NCBI GenBank assembly: GCA_045644465.1
Contig: JAZRGV010000027.1
Coordinates: 1 to 47,535, forward strand
DNA from: HGM04593 sp045644465
GTDB lineage: Bacteria; Bacteroidota; Bacteroidia; Bacteroidales; Bacteroidaceae
Direction: 5' to 3'
Length of the DNA: 47,535 nt
Each line of letters starts with the position of its first letter. The first letter of the stretch is position 1. The notes under the pieces were generated by a model. That model saw nothing but the letters and a program-made list of their open reading frames with translations. It did not search any database and was not told the DNA's origin. Positions 26,026 through 35,228 of the stretch are shown here, in pieces. The position numbers and the translations under genes were made by a program.

Positions 26026-26991
26026 TTAGTCAATCCAACTTGTCAGAATTTCAAGATTCTCGTTCACTTCAAATGTTAAGCCTTTGACATCGGCAGGAAC
26101 AAGAACGCTTTCGCCTTGTTTAATTTCTATGCTGTTACCCTTGTTGTCGGTAACAGTACCTTTACCGGCCGTGCATATAAGTATGACGAATGAATCAAGG
26201 TCGTTCAAAGGCAACTCGTGTTGTTTTGTCAACTTTAGCAGCGATGTGGTAAAATATTCACATGATACAAGTGGAACACGTTTGTCGTTGCAAGCCTCGT
26301 AGTATGTACGGTAGTCGGGTAGCACGGTGTAGTCTATAGCATCCTTGCTCAGTTCGGTATGCAGCTCGCGTGGGTTACCTTTATCGTCGAGGCGGTTGAA
26401 ATCGTATATGCGGTATGTGATGTTTGATGTCTGTTGTATCTCTGCAATGAATGCACCGGCACCAATGGAGTGTATGCGTCCTGCTGGTAGGAAAAAGAGA
26501 TCGCCCTTGTGTATGTCATACTCCTTCAAAAGGTCGGTTATAGTGTTGTCGGCAATGCTCTGCTCATATTCGTCGGGAGTAACCTGCTTGGCAAAGCCTG
26601 AACGCAGACGTGCGCCGTTGTCGGCATCTACCACGTACCACATTTCTGTTTTACCCTTCGACTGGTGGCGTTCCCAGGCTAAGGCATCGTCTGGGTGTAC
26701 CTGAATCGAGAGGTCCTGTCGTGCATCAATGAATTTGATGAGCAATGGAAATTCCATACCAAAGCGGTTGAAATTCTTCTTGCCCAGAAGAGTCTCTTTA
26801 TCGCGTGCAATGAGTTCGGGAATGGTCATGCCGTCATCGGCACCGCCCGCTACTACCGATTCATTACCTTTGACACCCGAAATCTCCCAGCTCTCGCCAA
26901 TAGCTTTCATGTCGGTGTCGATTCCTTTATATGGAGCAATCTTTTCTCCGCCCCAAATCAATGATTTAAGAATTGGTCTGAATTTGTACAT
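26026..26991 (-). CDS. manA: Mannose-6-phosphate isomerase, class I
   Basis: A 321-aa zinc enzyme interconverting mannose-6-phosphate and fructose-6-phosphate, feeding mannose into glycolysis or GDP-mannose (and so GDP-fucose) synthesis. Cupin-fold motifs are visible: LSIQVHPDD (Gln and His zinc ligands), KTEMWYVVD (Glu ligand) and PAGRIHSIGAG. The short class I form typical of Bacillota and Bacteroidota is about this length. It is the last gene of the menA operon, 22 bases after the COG2509 gene. Confidence 0.94.
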   Translation of the reverse strand: MYKFRPILKSLIWGGEKIAPYKGIDTDMKAIGESWEISGVKGNESVVAGGADDGMTIPELIARDKETLLGKKNFNRFGMEFPLLIKFIDARQDLSIQVHPDDALAWERHQSKGKTEMWYVVDADNGARLRSGFAKQVTPDEYEQSIADNTITDLLKEYDIHKGDLFFLPAGRIHSIGAGAFIAEIQQTSNITYRIYDFNRLDDKGNPRELHTELSKDAIDYTVLPDYRTYYEACNDKRVPLVSCEYFTTSLLKLTKQHELPLNDLDSFVILICTAGKGTVTDNKGNSIEIKQGESVLVPADVKGLTFEVNENLEILTSWID

Positions 26992-27013
26992 GATATTCTA
27001 TGTTTGAATCAAT

Positions 27014-28609
27014 TTATATACCTAAATACTCTTTTGCCGATATGGCACAACGCTCTCCATCGACTGCCGCCGATACAATGCCACCTGCATATCCGGCACC
27101 CTCTCCGCAGGGGAATAGTCCTTCTACTGTAACATGTTGTAACGTCTCGTTGTCTCGTACAATGCGCACCGGTGATGAGGTACGTGTCTCTACGCCAATC
27201 ATTGTTGCTTCTGATGTCAGGAAACCATGTGATGAGCGTCCGAAATGCTCGAAACCGCGAGCCAATCGTGTAGATACAAATTCCGGTAACCAGAAGTGCA
27301 TTGGTGATGATATTAGTCCGGGAGCATACGAACTGCGTGGTAAGTCGTAGCTCAATTTGCGTCGCACAAAATCGGTCATGCGTTGTGCCGGTGCTGTCTG
27401 CTTGTAATTGCCCATGCGCCAGCAAAGACGTTCAAGCTTCTCCTGAAAGTTCATAACGCGTAGTGGCGAGTCTTCGGAAACCGAAGGGATATCTTCACAT
27501 TCTATATTCATGGATGGCAACAACACATCTTCGGGGTTTATCTGCACCACCATGCCTGAATTGCTCCATGCTCCACCACGGTGTGATGGCGACATGCCGT
27601 TTACCAACAACTCTTTCTCGGCCGATGCCGATGGAATGACAACGCCACCGGGGCACATACAGAAACTATATACGCCACGTCCATCCACCTGAGTTGTAAA
27701 ACTATATTCAGCAGCAGGCAGGTATTTGCCCCTGCCGTTGGGCGAGTGGTATTGTATGCGGTCAATGAGTTCCGAAGGGTGCTCAAGGCGTACACCAACA
27801 GCAAATCCCTTTGCTTCAAGAGCTATATTATTGGCGTTGAGCCAACGATATACATCCTTTGCCGAATGTCCTGTGGCAAGTATCACAGCGTCGGCAAGAA
27901 TCTCTCCTCTGTTGGTTCTTATGCCTTTTACTTTGTTCTCTTTTACAAGAATCTCTTCCATGCGTGTCTCAAAGCGAACCTCTCCACCGCATGAGTTTAT
28001 GGTATTTCTTATATTTTCTATTACTCTGGGCAGTTTGTCTGTGCCTATATGTGGATGTGCGTCTGCTAGTATGGATGTGCTTGCACCATGTTGGCAAAAT
28101 ATATTCAGAATGCCTTCTATGCTTCCGCGTTTCTTGCTTCGTGTATAGAGCTTGCCGTCGGAGTATGCTCCTGCGCCTCCTTCGCCAAAGCAGTAGTTCG
28201 ATTCGGGGTTTACATTGTGTGTGCGTGAGATGTTTGCAAGATCGACCTTGCGTGTACGAACATCTTTTCCCCGTTCAACAACTATAGGGCGCAAACCGTT
28301 TTCAATTAGTTTAAGTGCTGCAAACAATCCGGCAGGACCTGCACCGACAACAATCACAGGCTTGCATGCCGACACGTCACCATATTCGCGGCTGACATAC
28401 TCGTCGCCTTTGGGTATCTCGTTGACAAATACACGCACCATAAGATTCACATATATTGTGCGCTGGCGTGCATCGATGCTGCGTCGCAACACGCGCACTG
28501 CGTTTATTGTGCGTACATCCATGCCTTTCTCGCGGGCAATATATTGCTTTAACGACTGCTCATTGACTGCATCGCGCGGCTGTATTCTTATTTGGAATTC
28601 ATGTATCAT
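27014..28609 (-). CDS. FAD-dependent oxidoreductase (COG2509 type)
   Basis: A 531-aa flavoprotein. An N-terminal segment of about 90 residues (MIHEFQIRIQ) precedes the FAD-binding Rossmann motif VVGAGPAGLFAALKL and the ERG loop. The second nucleotide-contact region (ILATGHSAKDVY) and the C-terminal FAD motif (PCGEGAGYAGGI) identify the NAD(FAD)-utilising dehydrogenase group COG2509. Members are widespread in anaerobes and have no agreed substrate. It starts 1 base after the radA stop, so the two are translationally coupled. No signal peptide or membrane helix is seen. Confidence 0.88.
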   Translation of the reverse strand: MIHEFQIRIQPRDAVNEQSLKQYIAREKGMDVRTINAVRVLRRSIDARQRTIYVNLMVRVFVNEIPKGDEYVSREYGDVSACKPVIVVGAGPAGLFAALKLIENGLRPIVVERGKDVRTRKVDLANISRTHNVNPESNYCFGEGGAGAYSDGKLYTRSKKRGSIEGILNIFCQHGASTSILADAHPHIGTDKLPRVIENIRNTINSCGGEVRFETRMEEILVKENKVKGIRTNRGEILADAVILATGHSAKDVYRWLNANNIALEAKGFAVGVRLEHPSELIDRIQYHSPNGRGKYLPAAEYSFTTQVDGRGVYSFCMCPGGVVIPSASAEKELLVNGMSPSHRGGAWSNSGMVVQINPEDVLLPSMNIECEDIPSVSEDSPLRVMNFQEKLERLCWRMGNYKQTAPAQRMTDFVRRKLSYDLPRSSYAPGLISSPMHFWLPEFVSTRLARGFEHFGRSSHGFLTSEATMIGVETRTSSPVRIVRDNETLQHVTVEGLFPCGEGAGYAGGIVSAAVDGERCAISAKEYLGI

Positions 28610-28610
28610 A

Positions 28611-29972
28611 TTATCCGAATATTAGGCGGAACGCCTCCTCTACTTTGCCTACAGGCATAACCTCTATCTCAAAACGCGAGGTGTCAAGGCGTTTCATATT
28701 GCTTCGTGGAACTATTATTTGCTTGAAGCCGAGCTTTGCGGCTTCGCTGATGCGTTGCTCTATGCGGTTTACGGGGCGTATCTCTCCCGAGAGTCCTACC
28801 TCACCGGCCATACATATTGTAGGTTCTATCTCTACATCCATATTGCTTGACAATATGGCACTGATAACGGACAGGTCTATAGCAGGGTCATTCACACGCA
28901 ATCCGCCGGCGATGTTCAGGTACACATCCTTTTGTGCAAGTTTGAATCCCACACGTTTCTCAAGTACGGCAAGCAACATATTCATTCGACGTACATCGAA
29001 ACCGGTTGCCGAACGTTGCGGCGTTCCGTATGCAGCAGTGCTTACAAGAGCCTGCGTCTCTATAAGGAATGGACTTACGCCTTCTATAGCCGATGCAATA
29101 GCTACGCCGCTCATCCCTTTATGGCGTTCGCTGAGTAATAGTTCCGATGGGTTGGTAACTTTGCGTAACCCCTCGCGTTGCATCTCATATATGCCAAGCT
29201 CAGCAGTGCTTCCAAAACGGTTTTTTATTGAACGCAGCACTCTATATAGGTGGTGCTGGTCGCCCTCGAATTGTATAACAACATCTACAATATGTTCAAG
29301 TATCTTTGGACCGGCTATAGTGCCGTCTTTTGTAATATGGCCTATAAGAATTACAGGAACGTTGTTCTCTTTGGCGAATTTCAGTAGCATGGCTGTACAT
29401 TCACGTACTTGAGAGATGCTTCCCGGTGATGAATCGACAGCTTCGCTGCTCATAGTTTGTATTGAGTCGATTACGAGCAGTTCCGGATTGATGTTTTTTA
29501 TGTGTGTGAAAATTGTTTCCAGTGATGTCTCGCAGACTATGTGGCAGTTCCCGCGCTCGTGGCTTATTCGGTCGGCACGTAGCTTAATCTGCTGAACACT
29601 CTCTTCGCCCGATACATACAGAACCCTACGGTGTGGCAAGCCAAGTATTGTCTGCAACACAAGTGTTGATTTACCTATTCCGGGCTCTCCACCCAACAAT
29701 ACCAATGAACCGGGTACAAGACCTCCGCCAAGAACACGGTTCAGTTCGCTGTCGAACATATCTATGCGTGGCAATTCGTCTGTTGCTACGTCATCAATCA
29801 ATATGGGTTGCGTAAGTGTCCTGTCGCCATTGGATATTCTTGATAAAGGAGTGTTGCGGACAACCTTTTCGATGAAACTATTCCATGCTCCGCACGAAGG
29901 GCATTTGCCGGCCCATTTTGGCGATTCATATCCACATTCGTTGCATAAAAATATACTTTTTTCCTTTGCCAT
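28611..29972 (-). CDS. radA: DNA repair protein RadA (Sms)
   Basis: A 453-aa RecA-like ATPase and DNA helicase that promotes branch migration in recombination repair. Order: N-terminal zinc finger (CNECGYESPKWAGKCPSCG), Walker A (GGEPGIGKST, about 97-106), the RadA-specific KNRFG motif (SIKNRFGSTAE) and a C-terminal Lon-protease-like domain. Length is standard. It lies between the CPBP protease gene (6-base gap) and the COG2509 gene (1-base gap) in the menA operon. Confidence 0.96.
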   Translation of the reverse strand: MAKEKSIFLCNECGYESPKWAGKCPSCGAWNSFIEKVVRNTPLSRISNGDRTLTQPILIDDVATDELPRIDMFDSELNRVLGGGLVPGSLVLLGGEPGIGKSTLVLQTILGLPHRRVLYVSGEESVQQIKLRADRISHERGNCHIVCETSLETIFTHIKNINPELLVIDSIQTMSSEAVDSSPGSISQVRECTAMLLKFAKENNVPVILIGHITKDGTIAGPKILEHIVDVVIQFEGDQHHLYRVLRSIKNRFGSTAELGIYEMQREGLRKVTNPSELLLSERHKGMSGVAIASAIEGVSPFLIETQALVSTAAYGTPQRSATGFDVRRMNMLLAVLEKRVGFKLAQKDVYLNIAGGLRVNDPAIDLSVISAILSSNMDVEIEPTICMAGEVGLSGEIRPVNRIEQRISEAAKLGFKQIIVPRSNMKRLDTSRFEIEVMPVGKVEEAFRLIFG

Positions 29973-29978
29973 TACAAT

Positions 29979-30605
29979 TTACATTATCGGAAACCAAATG
30001 AAAACAGCTACATCCCACAAGGCATGCGATAAGATTATGGCAGTGAAGCGTTGTGGATATAATCTGTATAGCAATCCCCATGCAGCTCCGGCCACAAGGG
30101 CAGCCATTGTCAGCATAAAATTGCATGAGCCTGCATGTACGAGTGCATATATAAGTGTTGTTACAATAAAGCCAATGTTTGGTGTCCAACGCTTTGAGAG
30201 AGTCTGCTGCACATATCCGCGCCAGAAAATCTCTTCGGCGGGTCCTATAAGGAACAGCATGAGTGCTGTCAACAGCCAGGGCGACTCGCCGTCCTTCATC
30301 GAGTATATTGTATCTACCTGTGGACGTGCAAAGTCAAACATTATCTGTGATAGCTTATCGCCAATCCAGAACACTCCCCATAATGCAACGGCAATGGCTA
30401 TGCCAAGAAATATATCTGTTGGTGTTATACGTATTTTACGCCACCAGTCGGGGCTGAAAATTGTAGCACACAATGATAGGGTACATGCAGAACCAGTCAT
30501 CATCCACCAGAAATTCACATGCGGGGCAGTCCAAGGACTGAACATTATAGTCCATAGTACAGTTGCCAGCACTACAGTAAAAACAAGGCGTTTCATCATA
30601 CCCAT
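29979..30605 (-). CDS. CPBP-family intramembrane metalloprotease
   Basis: A 208-aa protein with about six hydrophobic segments. The CPBP/Abi signatures are present: EEIFWRGYV (Glu-Glu and Arg), a following His in ALVHAGS, and HALWDVAVF. The family includes CAAX-prenyl proteases and bacteriocin-immunity proteins; the substrate here is unknown. The frame overlaps the menA stop: ATGs at 30596 and 30599 form an ATGATGA overlap and are as likely as the ATG at 30605. Both neighbours are co-directional and tightly packed. Confidence 0.85.
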   Translation of the reverse strand: MGMMKRLVFTVVLATVLWTIMFSPWTAPHVNFWWMMTGSACTLSLCATIFSPDWWRKIRITPTDIFLGIAIAVALWGVFWIGDKLSQIMFDFARPQVDTIYSMKDGESPWLLTALMLFLIGPAEEIFWRGYVQQTLSKRWTPNIGFIVTTLIYALVHAGSCNFMLTMAALVAGAAWGLLYRLYPQRFTAIILSHALWDVAVFIWFPIM

Positions 30606-31492
30606 GAAGAGATAAACAGGGATACTACAAGTAAAAGGCTGAACATTAGCTGTAACTTCGCAGTAGCCTCATCAACACCGGTCACAGCTTCCATTCCGCC
30701 ATTAGGCAAAAGAACAGCCTTTTTTGCATTTTCGATAGCAGGCTTCAATGCTATAAGCACCAGCAATGACCATATTGGCATAGAACCATAGATTACACAT
30801 CCAATCACCCAAACGAACGGCAGTATTACCTCAAGGCAGTATATTACAGCCGATGCGCGTTTGCCTACAATCATAGCGAATGTGTGTATGCCGGCACGCT
30901 TGTCGTGTTCAATATCTCGTGCGTTGTTTATATGCAAGATACCTACGGTGATAAGGCCTATAGGTAGAACAAGCCACAATGCATCTTTAACAATGTTGCC
31001 TGTTGCAACGTACGATGTACCAAGTATGGGCAGAACCGAATAGGTCAGGAATATGTCCAGGTCGCCCAAAGCATGGAATTTCAGCATAGGATAGAGAAGT
31101 GTCAAGGCACATCCGGCCAAACCAAAATACAGTGTGGGCAGTCCTGTGTAGTATGCCAATGCCAATCCCGATGCAATAGCCACAATAAGCAGGTAGGTTG
31201 CAAGTCTCTTGATCTCGCTTGCCTGAAACTCACCGCTTGTTATTGCAGTGCCACCAACAGTGTCCTCGCGATCAACGCCTTTTTTAAAGTCAAAATAGTC
31301 GCTCCAGGTATTTCCTGCAGCGTGAAATACAATAATAGTGACCAAAGTCCACAAACCAATAAGCCAGTTGACAGATTCACCGGCCCAAAAAAGGTAAGCG
31401 AGTGTTGCTACTACAGGCATAGATGATGCCGGGAACGACCAAGGACGTGTTGCAATCAACCAATTTTTAAAACTATGTTTCTTATTTTCCAT
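30596..31492 (-). CDS. menA: 1,4-dihydroxy-2-naphthoate polyprenyltransferase MenA
   Basis: A 298-aa UbiA-family membrane enzyme attaching the polyprenyl tail to DHNA in menaquinone synthesis. Eight to nine hydrophobic helices carry the two metal-diphosphate motifs NTWSDYFDFKKGVDRED and NNARDIEHDKRAG. I start it at ATG 31492 (MENKKHSFKNWLIATRPW), which matches family length. A longer frame to 31618 adds a hydrophobic stretch and would begin upstream of the likely promoter at 31516-31523. It heads the operon menA - CPBP - radA - COG2509 - manA. Menaquinone supplies fumarate respiration in these anaerobes. Confidence 0.92.
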   Translation of the reverse strand: MENKKHSFKNWLIATRPWSFPASSMPVVATLAYLFWAGESVNWLIGLWTLVTIIVFHAAGNTWSDYFDFKKGVDREDTVGGTAITSGEFQASEIKRLATYLLIVAIASGLALAYYTGLPTLYFGLAGCALTLLYPMLKFHALGDLDIFLTYSVLPILGTSYVATGNIVKDALWLVLPIGLITVGILHINNARDIEHDKRAGIHTFAMIVGKRASAVIYCLEVILPFVWVIGCVIYGSMPIWSLLVLIALKPAIENAKKAVLLPNGGMEAVTGVDEATAKLQLMFSLLLVVSLFISSWV

Positions 31493-31515
31493 AAATACAA
31501 AAATTAACATTAGTG

Positions 31516-31523
31516 CGAAGATA
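31516..31523 (-). promoter_or_regulatory. -7 box of the menA operon
   Basis: TATCTTCG on the minus strand is one base off TANNTTTG and identical to the ferredoxin -7 box. It lies 24 bases before the chosen menA ATG. No clear -33 box is seen. Confidence 0.4.
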
Positions 31524-31625
31524 AATATAAATGAGTAAAATATCACTTCTTTGTTACAATAATTATTTATAAATTCGCAAATGAGAGCGTAAATTAATAA
31601 GTAAACTATATAATTCAATCTTGTA

Positions 31626-32618
31626 ATGAGGCTATATACCGACAGTTCTATGATATATGAAGGGATGACGAATTCGTTATTCTATGTCGAGGGAACAGTC
31701 GATGCTCTCTTTAACGAGTATATACGAAGCAACAGGAAACATATAGTTTCAACCTTGAAACAGCAGGGTGTAGATGTTGGAGTGTTTGATATATTGCCGT
31801 CGGTTATACCGTCTGCTGAGTGCATGAAGGAACTTATTCTGCGTCAACAGCCCACGTTCGGCATTGACGAACTTGAAAAAAAAGTTGCTGAACTTCGTGA
31901 AGCGAACAGCAGAAGCCGTCTGTTGTTTATTGCAGACGTCGGCTATAACGCGAATGGATGCTGTGAAGCTAAGGTCTTTTGCGAGGATTATTTGGGAGAA
32001 ACAGAAGCGGAGTTTGCTTTCAAGCTAAATACCTTCCTTGATGTTATTATTGCATATTATGCCGAGCAGAGGCAACAAACAATGTTGTGGCAAGGCGATG
32101 TGCGGTATAAACTACCCGACTCGTACGAACCCGATGCATTACGTGAACAGGATAACTATGAGTGCCTGCGTAATGATATTCTTGCCGAGAGCATCTGTGG
32201 TGATGAGGCTGTAGAGATTAGCCCAATAATGTTTGACGCGAATTTTAATATATCCCTTCCGTTGTATCCCAATGTTACTATAACACTTGAACCATTGCCA
32301 AAGACACTCTACATACTTTTTCTTCAGCATCCCGAGGGTATTGTTCTGAAAGATATACAATTGTATGAGGATGAATTGAAAAGAATATACACTCATGTGT
32401 CGGGGCGCAAGAACCCCACTGTGATAAACCGTATATTCCGTTCGCTTATCGACCCTACAGAGAACCCTTTACACAAAAACCTGTCAATCATCAGACGTAG
32501 CTTTACAAGTAAACTTAACTACAATATTGCACGCAATTACATTCCTGCACATGGTCGCACAAAAGCACACAACATACCTCTTGAAAGCGACTTTGTGATA
32601 CTTCCTGACATAGCATAA
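31626..32618 (+). CDS. Conserved-looking cytoplasmic protein of unknown function
   Basis: A 330-aa soluble protein without signal peptide or membrane helices. I do not recognise a characterised family. Visible parts: an N-terminal globular region (1-70), a short charged helix likely to be coiled-coil (about 78-98, IDELEKKVAELREANSRSR), a mixed region to about 215, and a C-terminal third (about 225-330) reading like a compact helical, possibly winged-helix or DNA/RNA-contacting domain (PLPKTLYILFLQHPEGIVL ... KNLSIIRRSFTSKL). The C-terminal style is familiar from hypothetical Bacteroidota proteins. The gene is monocistronic, divergent from menA, and ends in a hairpin that touches the thrA promoter. 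Confidence 0.8.
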   Translation: MRLYTDSSMIYEGMTNSLFYVEGTVDALFNEYIRSNRKHIVSTLKQQGVDVGVFDILPSVIPSAECMKELILRQQPTFGIDELEKKVAELREANSRSRLLFIADVGYNANGCCEAKVFCEDYLGETEAEFAFKLNTFLDVIIAYYAEQRQQTMLWQGDVRYKLPDSYEPDALREQDNYECLRNDILAESICGDEAVEISPIMFDANFNISLPLYPNVTITLEPLPKTLYILFLQHPEGIVLKDIQLYEDELKRIYTHVSGRKNPTVINRIFRSLIDPTENPLHKNLSIIRRSFTSKLNYNIARNYIPAHGRTKAHNIPLESDFVILPDIA

Positions 32619-32642
32619 ATGCCTTTTTATATAATAACGAGG

Positions 32643-32673
32643 AAACAGCAGGCTTGAAAACTTGCTGTTTTTG
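32643..32673 (+). terminator. Terminator before thrA
   Basis: AAACAGCA (32643-32650) pairs with TGCTGTTT (32663-32670), followed by a T-rich run. Its right arm overlaps the -33 box of the thrA promoter. Confidence 0.55.
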
Positions 32674-32692
32674 TTTGAAATTAATACTTTTG
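32662..32692 (+). promoter_or_regulatory. Promoter of thrA
   Basis: TTG (32662-32664), 20 bases, TACTTTTG (32685-32692) fits TTTG/TANNTTTG. The leader to the ATG at 32739 is about 40 bases and contains the short stem GCGCATATTGCGC. No classical threonine/isoleucine-codon leader peptide is seen. Confidence 0.6.
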
Positions 32693-32738
32693 CAAATTAG
32701 TTCCCGCGCATATTGCGCATGTAAATAAAGAGAGATAG

Positions 32739-35177
32739 ATGAAAGTAATGAAATTCGGCGGAACATCTGTTGGTTCCGTAAATAGTATATTGAATCTTAA
32801 ACGCATCGTTGAGAGTGCTGCAACGCACGAGAGTGTGATAGTTGTTGTATCGGCTCTTGGTGGTATAACCGACAAACTGATAAAGACTGCCGATATGGCA
32901 GTGAACGGTAACGATGCTTTTAAAGAGGAGTTTCAGCAGATTGTTACCAAACACCACGAACTTATATACAGCGTTATCCCATGTGAAGCGAAACGTGTAG
33001 AATTGTTGCAGGATGTCGATAAGTTGCTCAACGAACTTAACAACATCTATCATGGACTTGCGCTGATAAACAATATGACTCCTAAATCGGAGGCTACTAT
33101 TGTCAGCTATGGCGAAAGATTGTCGAGTCGCATTGTAACATCTCTTGTCGAAGGCTCTGTGCGTTACAATTCACGTAAGTTTATAAAGACTGAGGTAAAG
33201 CATGGCAAGAATATTCTTGCAAGTGATGAGACAGAGAAACTTATTCATGAATATTTTGACAATAGCACAGAACGAATAATAGTTGTTCCGGGCTTTATAT
33301 CACAGGACAAAGATAGCGATGAGATAACAAATCTTGGACGCGGCGGAAGCGACTACACTGCAGCTATCATTGCGGCAACACTCAAAGCTGATATGCTTGA
33401 GATATGGACCGATGTGGATGGCTTTATGACAGCAGATCCCCGTGTGATAAACAATGCATATACAATTCGTCATTTGAGCTATGTTGAGGCTACCGAACTT
33501 TGTAACTTCGGTGCAAAGGTGGTGTATCCGCCAACCATTTATCCTGTTTTTAAAGCAAACATCCCTATAAAGATAAAGAACACCTTCAATCCGGATGGTG
33601 AAGGTACAATAATCGATGCTCATAGCGAAGATGAAGGTCGCTTAATCAAAGGTATATCAAGCATTAACGATACTGACCTGCTTACTGTTCAGGGACTTGG
33701 TATGGTGGGAGTCGTGGGTGTTAACCACCGTATATTCCGTGCGCTTGCCAATGCCGGTATCAGCGTGTTCCTTGTAGCGCAAGCTTCTTCGGAGAACAGT
33801 ACATCGCTCGGTTTGCGCCATATAGATTCAGCCAAGGCTTGTGACGTTCTCAATAAGGAGTTCGAGAAAGAGATTTCTATGGGACTTATGGAGAGTGTTC
33901 ATGCAACGGGCGATCTATCTACTGTGGCCATCGTTGGAGAGAATATGCGTCGCAATGCAGGTATTATAGGTAAGTTGTTCCAGACATTGGGCCGTAATGG
34001 TGTCAATGTTATAGCCTGCGCACAGGGTGGCCAGGAGACAAACATATCGTTTGTCATCGAGTCCAATTTGTTGCGTAAGACACTGAATGTTATACACGAC
34101 TCGTTCTTCTTATCAGAATACAAGGTTCTCAACCTCTTTATTTGCGGTATAGGAACTGTAGGTGGTAGCTTAATTGAACAGATTGCGTCGCAGCAAGAGA
34201 AGTTAAAGAGCGAGCATGGGCTTAAACTCAACATTGTGGGTATAGCAAACAGCAGTCATGCAATATTCGACCGTGAAGGTTTGGAACTCGAGAATTATCG
34301 TACAAGGCTTATGGAGAGCAAAGAGTGTAATCTCGACACCTTGCGTAAAGAGATTATAAAGATGAATATCTTCAACTCGGTATTCGTTGACTGTACGGCC
34401 AACCCCAATGTGGCGTCGTTGTATAGCGATATGCTATTGCACAACATCAGTGTTGTTGCAGCAAATAAAATTGCAGCATCGTCGGAATATGAGACATACA
34501 GCAACTTGAAGCAGATTGCTCGTCAGCGTAATATCAAGTACCTGTTTGAAACAAACGTAGGTGCCGGATTGCCAATTATCAGCACTATAAACGACCTTAT
34601 AAACAGTGGAGACAAAATCCTCAAGATCGAAGCAGTGCTGAGTGGAACACTCAACTTTATTTTCAACGTGTTGAGCGAAGATGTGCCAATGAGCAAAGCT
34701 GTTCAGCTGGCCAAAGAGAAGGGATACAGCGAACCGGATCCACGTATTGACCTTAGTGGAAAAGATGTTATAAGAAAGCTTGTCATCCTGGCACGCGAAG
34801 CAGGCTATGCGATAGAGCAGAGCGAGGTCGAGGCCAACCTCTTCATACCGCAGGAGTTGTTCGACGGAACACTCGATAACTTCTGGGCCGAATTGCCTAA
34901 ACTCGATGCATACTTTGAGGAAGAGCGTAAGAAACTTGTTGAGGAGAGAAAACATTGGCGTTTCATTGCAAAATACGAGAATGGCAAAGGTCGTGTGTCG
35001 TTGAGCAAAGTCGATGAGTGTCATCCGTTCTATCATCTCGAAGGAAGCAACAATATTATATTGCTTACAACCGAGCGTTATAAGGAATATCCGATGCTTA
35101 TTCAGGGATATGGTGCCGGAGCCGGAGTGACTGCTGCAGGTGTTTTTGCCGACATAATGAGAATAGCAAATATTTGA
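32739..35177 (+). CDS. thrA: Bifunctional aspartate kinase / homoserine dehydrogenase I
   Basis: An 812-aa fusion enzyme catalysing the first and third steps of threonine/methionine synthesis. The aspartokinase domain (1 to about 290) begins with MKVMKFGGTSVGS and contains GRGGSDYTAA. Two ACT regulatory domains follow (about 310-460), usually binding threonine. The homoserine dehydrogenase domain (about 465-812) has the NAD-binding loop FICGIGTVGGSL and the catalytic region GAGLPIISTINDLI. Length is normal. It is monocistronic, between a consensus-like promoter and a strong terminator. asd, the intermediate step, lies about 5 kb downstream in a separate unit. Confidence 0.97.
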   Translation: MKVMKFGGTSVGSVNSILNLKRIVESAATHESVIVVVSALGGITDKLIKTADMAVNGNDAFKEEFQQIVTKHHELIYSVIPCEAKRVELLQDVDKLLNELNNIYHGLALINNMTPKSEATIVSYGERLSSRIVTSLVEGSVRYNSRKFIKTEVKHGKNILASDETEKLIHEYFDNSTERIIVVPGFISQDKDSDEITNLGRGGSDYTAAIIAATLKADMLEIWTDVDGFMTADPRVINNAYTIRHLSYVEATELCNFGAKVVYPPTIYPVFKANIPIKIKNTFNPDGEGTIIDAHSEDEGRLIKGISSINDTDLLTVQGLGMVGVVGVNHRIFRALANAGISVFLVAQASSENSTSLGLRHIDSAKACDVLNKEFEKEISMGLMESVHATGDLSTVAIVGENMRRNAGIIGKLFQTLGRNGVNVIACAQGGQETNISFVIESNLLRKTLNVIHDSFFLSEYKVLNLFICGIGTVGGSLIEQIASQQEKLKSEHGLKLNIVGIANSSHAIFDREGLELENYRTRLMESKECNLDTLRKEIIKMNIFNSVFVDCTANPNVASLYSDMLLHNISVVAANKIAASSEYETYSNLKQIARQRNIKYLFETNVGAGLPIISTINDLINSGDKILKIEAVLSGTLNFIFNVLSEDVPMSKAVQLAKEKGYSEPDPRIDLSGKDVIRKLVILAREAGYAIEQSEVEANLFIPQELFDGTLDNFWAELPKLDAYFEEERKKLVEERKHWRFIAKYENGKGRVSLSKVDECHPFYHLEGSNNIILLTTERYKEYPMLIQGYGAGAGVTAAGVFADIMRIANI

Positions 35178-35178
35178 T

Positions 35179-35225
35179 ATATAACCAAACAGGGAAGCAC
35201 ATTATGCTTCCCTGTTTGGTTATAT
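35179..35225. terminator. Bidirectional terminator between thrA and the ECF sigma gene
   Basis: A perfect 21-bp stem (35179-35199 with 35205-35225, core AACCAAACAGGGAAGCA) with a 5-base loop lies between convergent genes. Confidence 0.88.
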
Positions 35226-35228
35226 ATG

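Noticed and set aside
31493..31618. N-terminal 42-residue extension of MenA
   Set aside because: It would start upstream of the likely promoter box at 31516 and exceeds family length; ATG 31492 begins the conserved UbiA region.
32693..32738. Threonine attenuator (thrL-like) in the thrA leader
   Set aside because: No short ORF rich in Thr/Ile codons and no alternating terminator; only a small stem is present.
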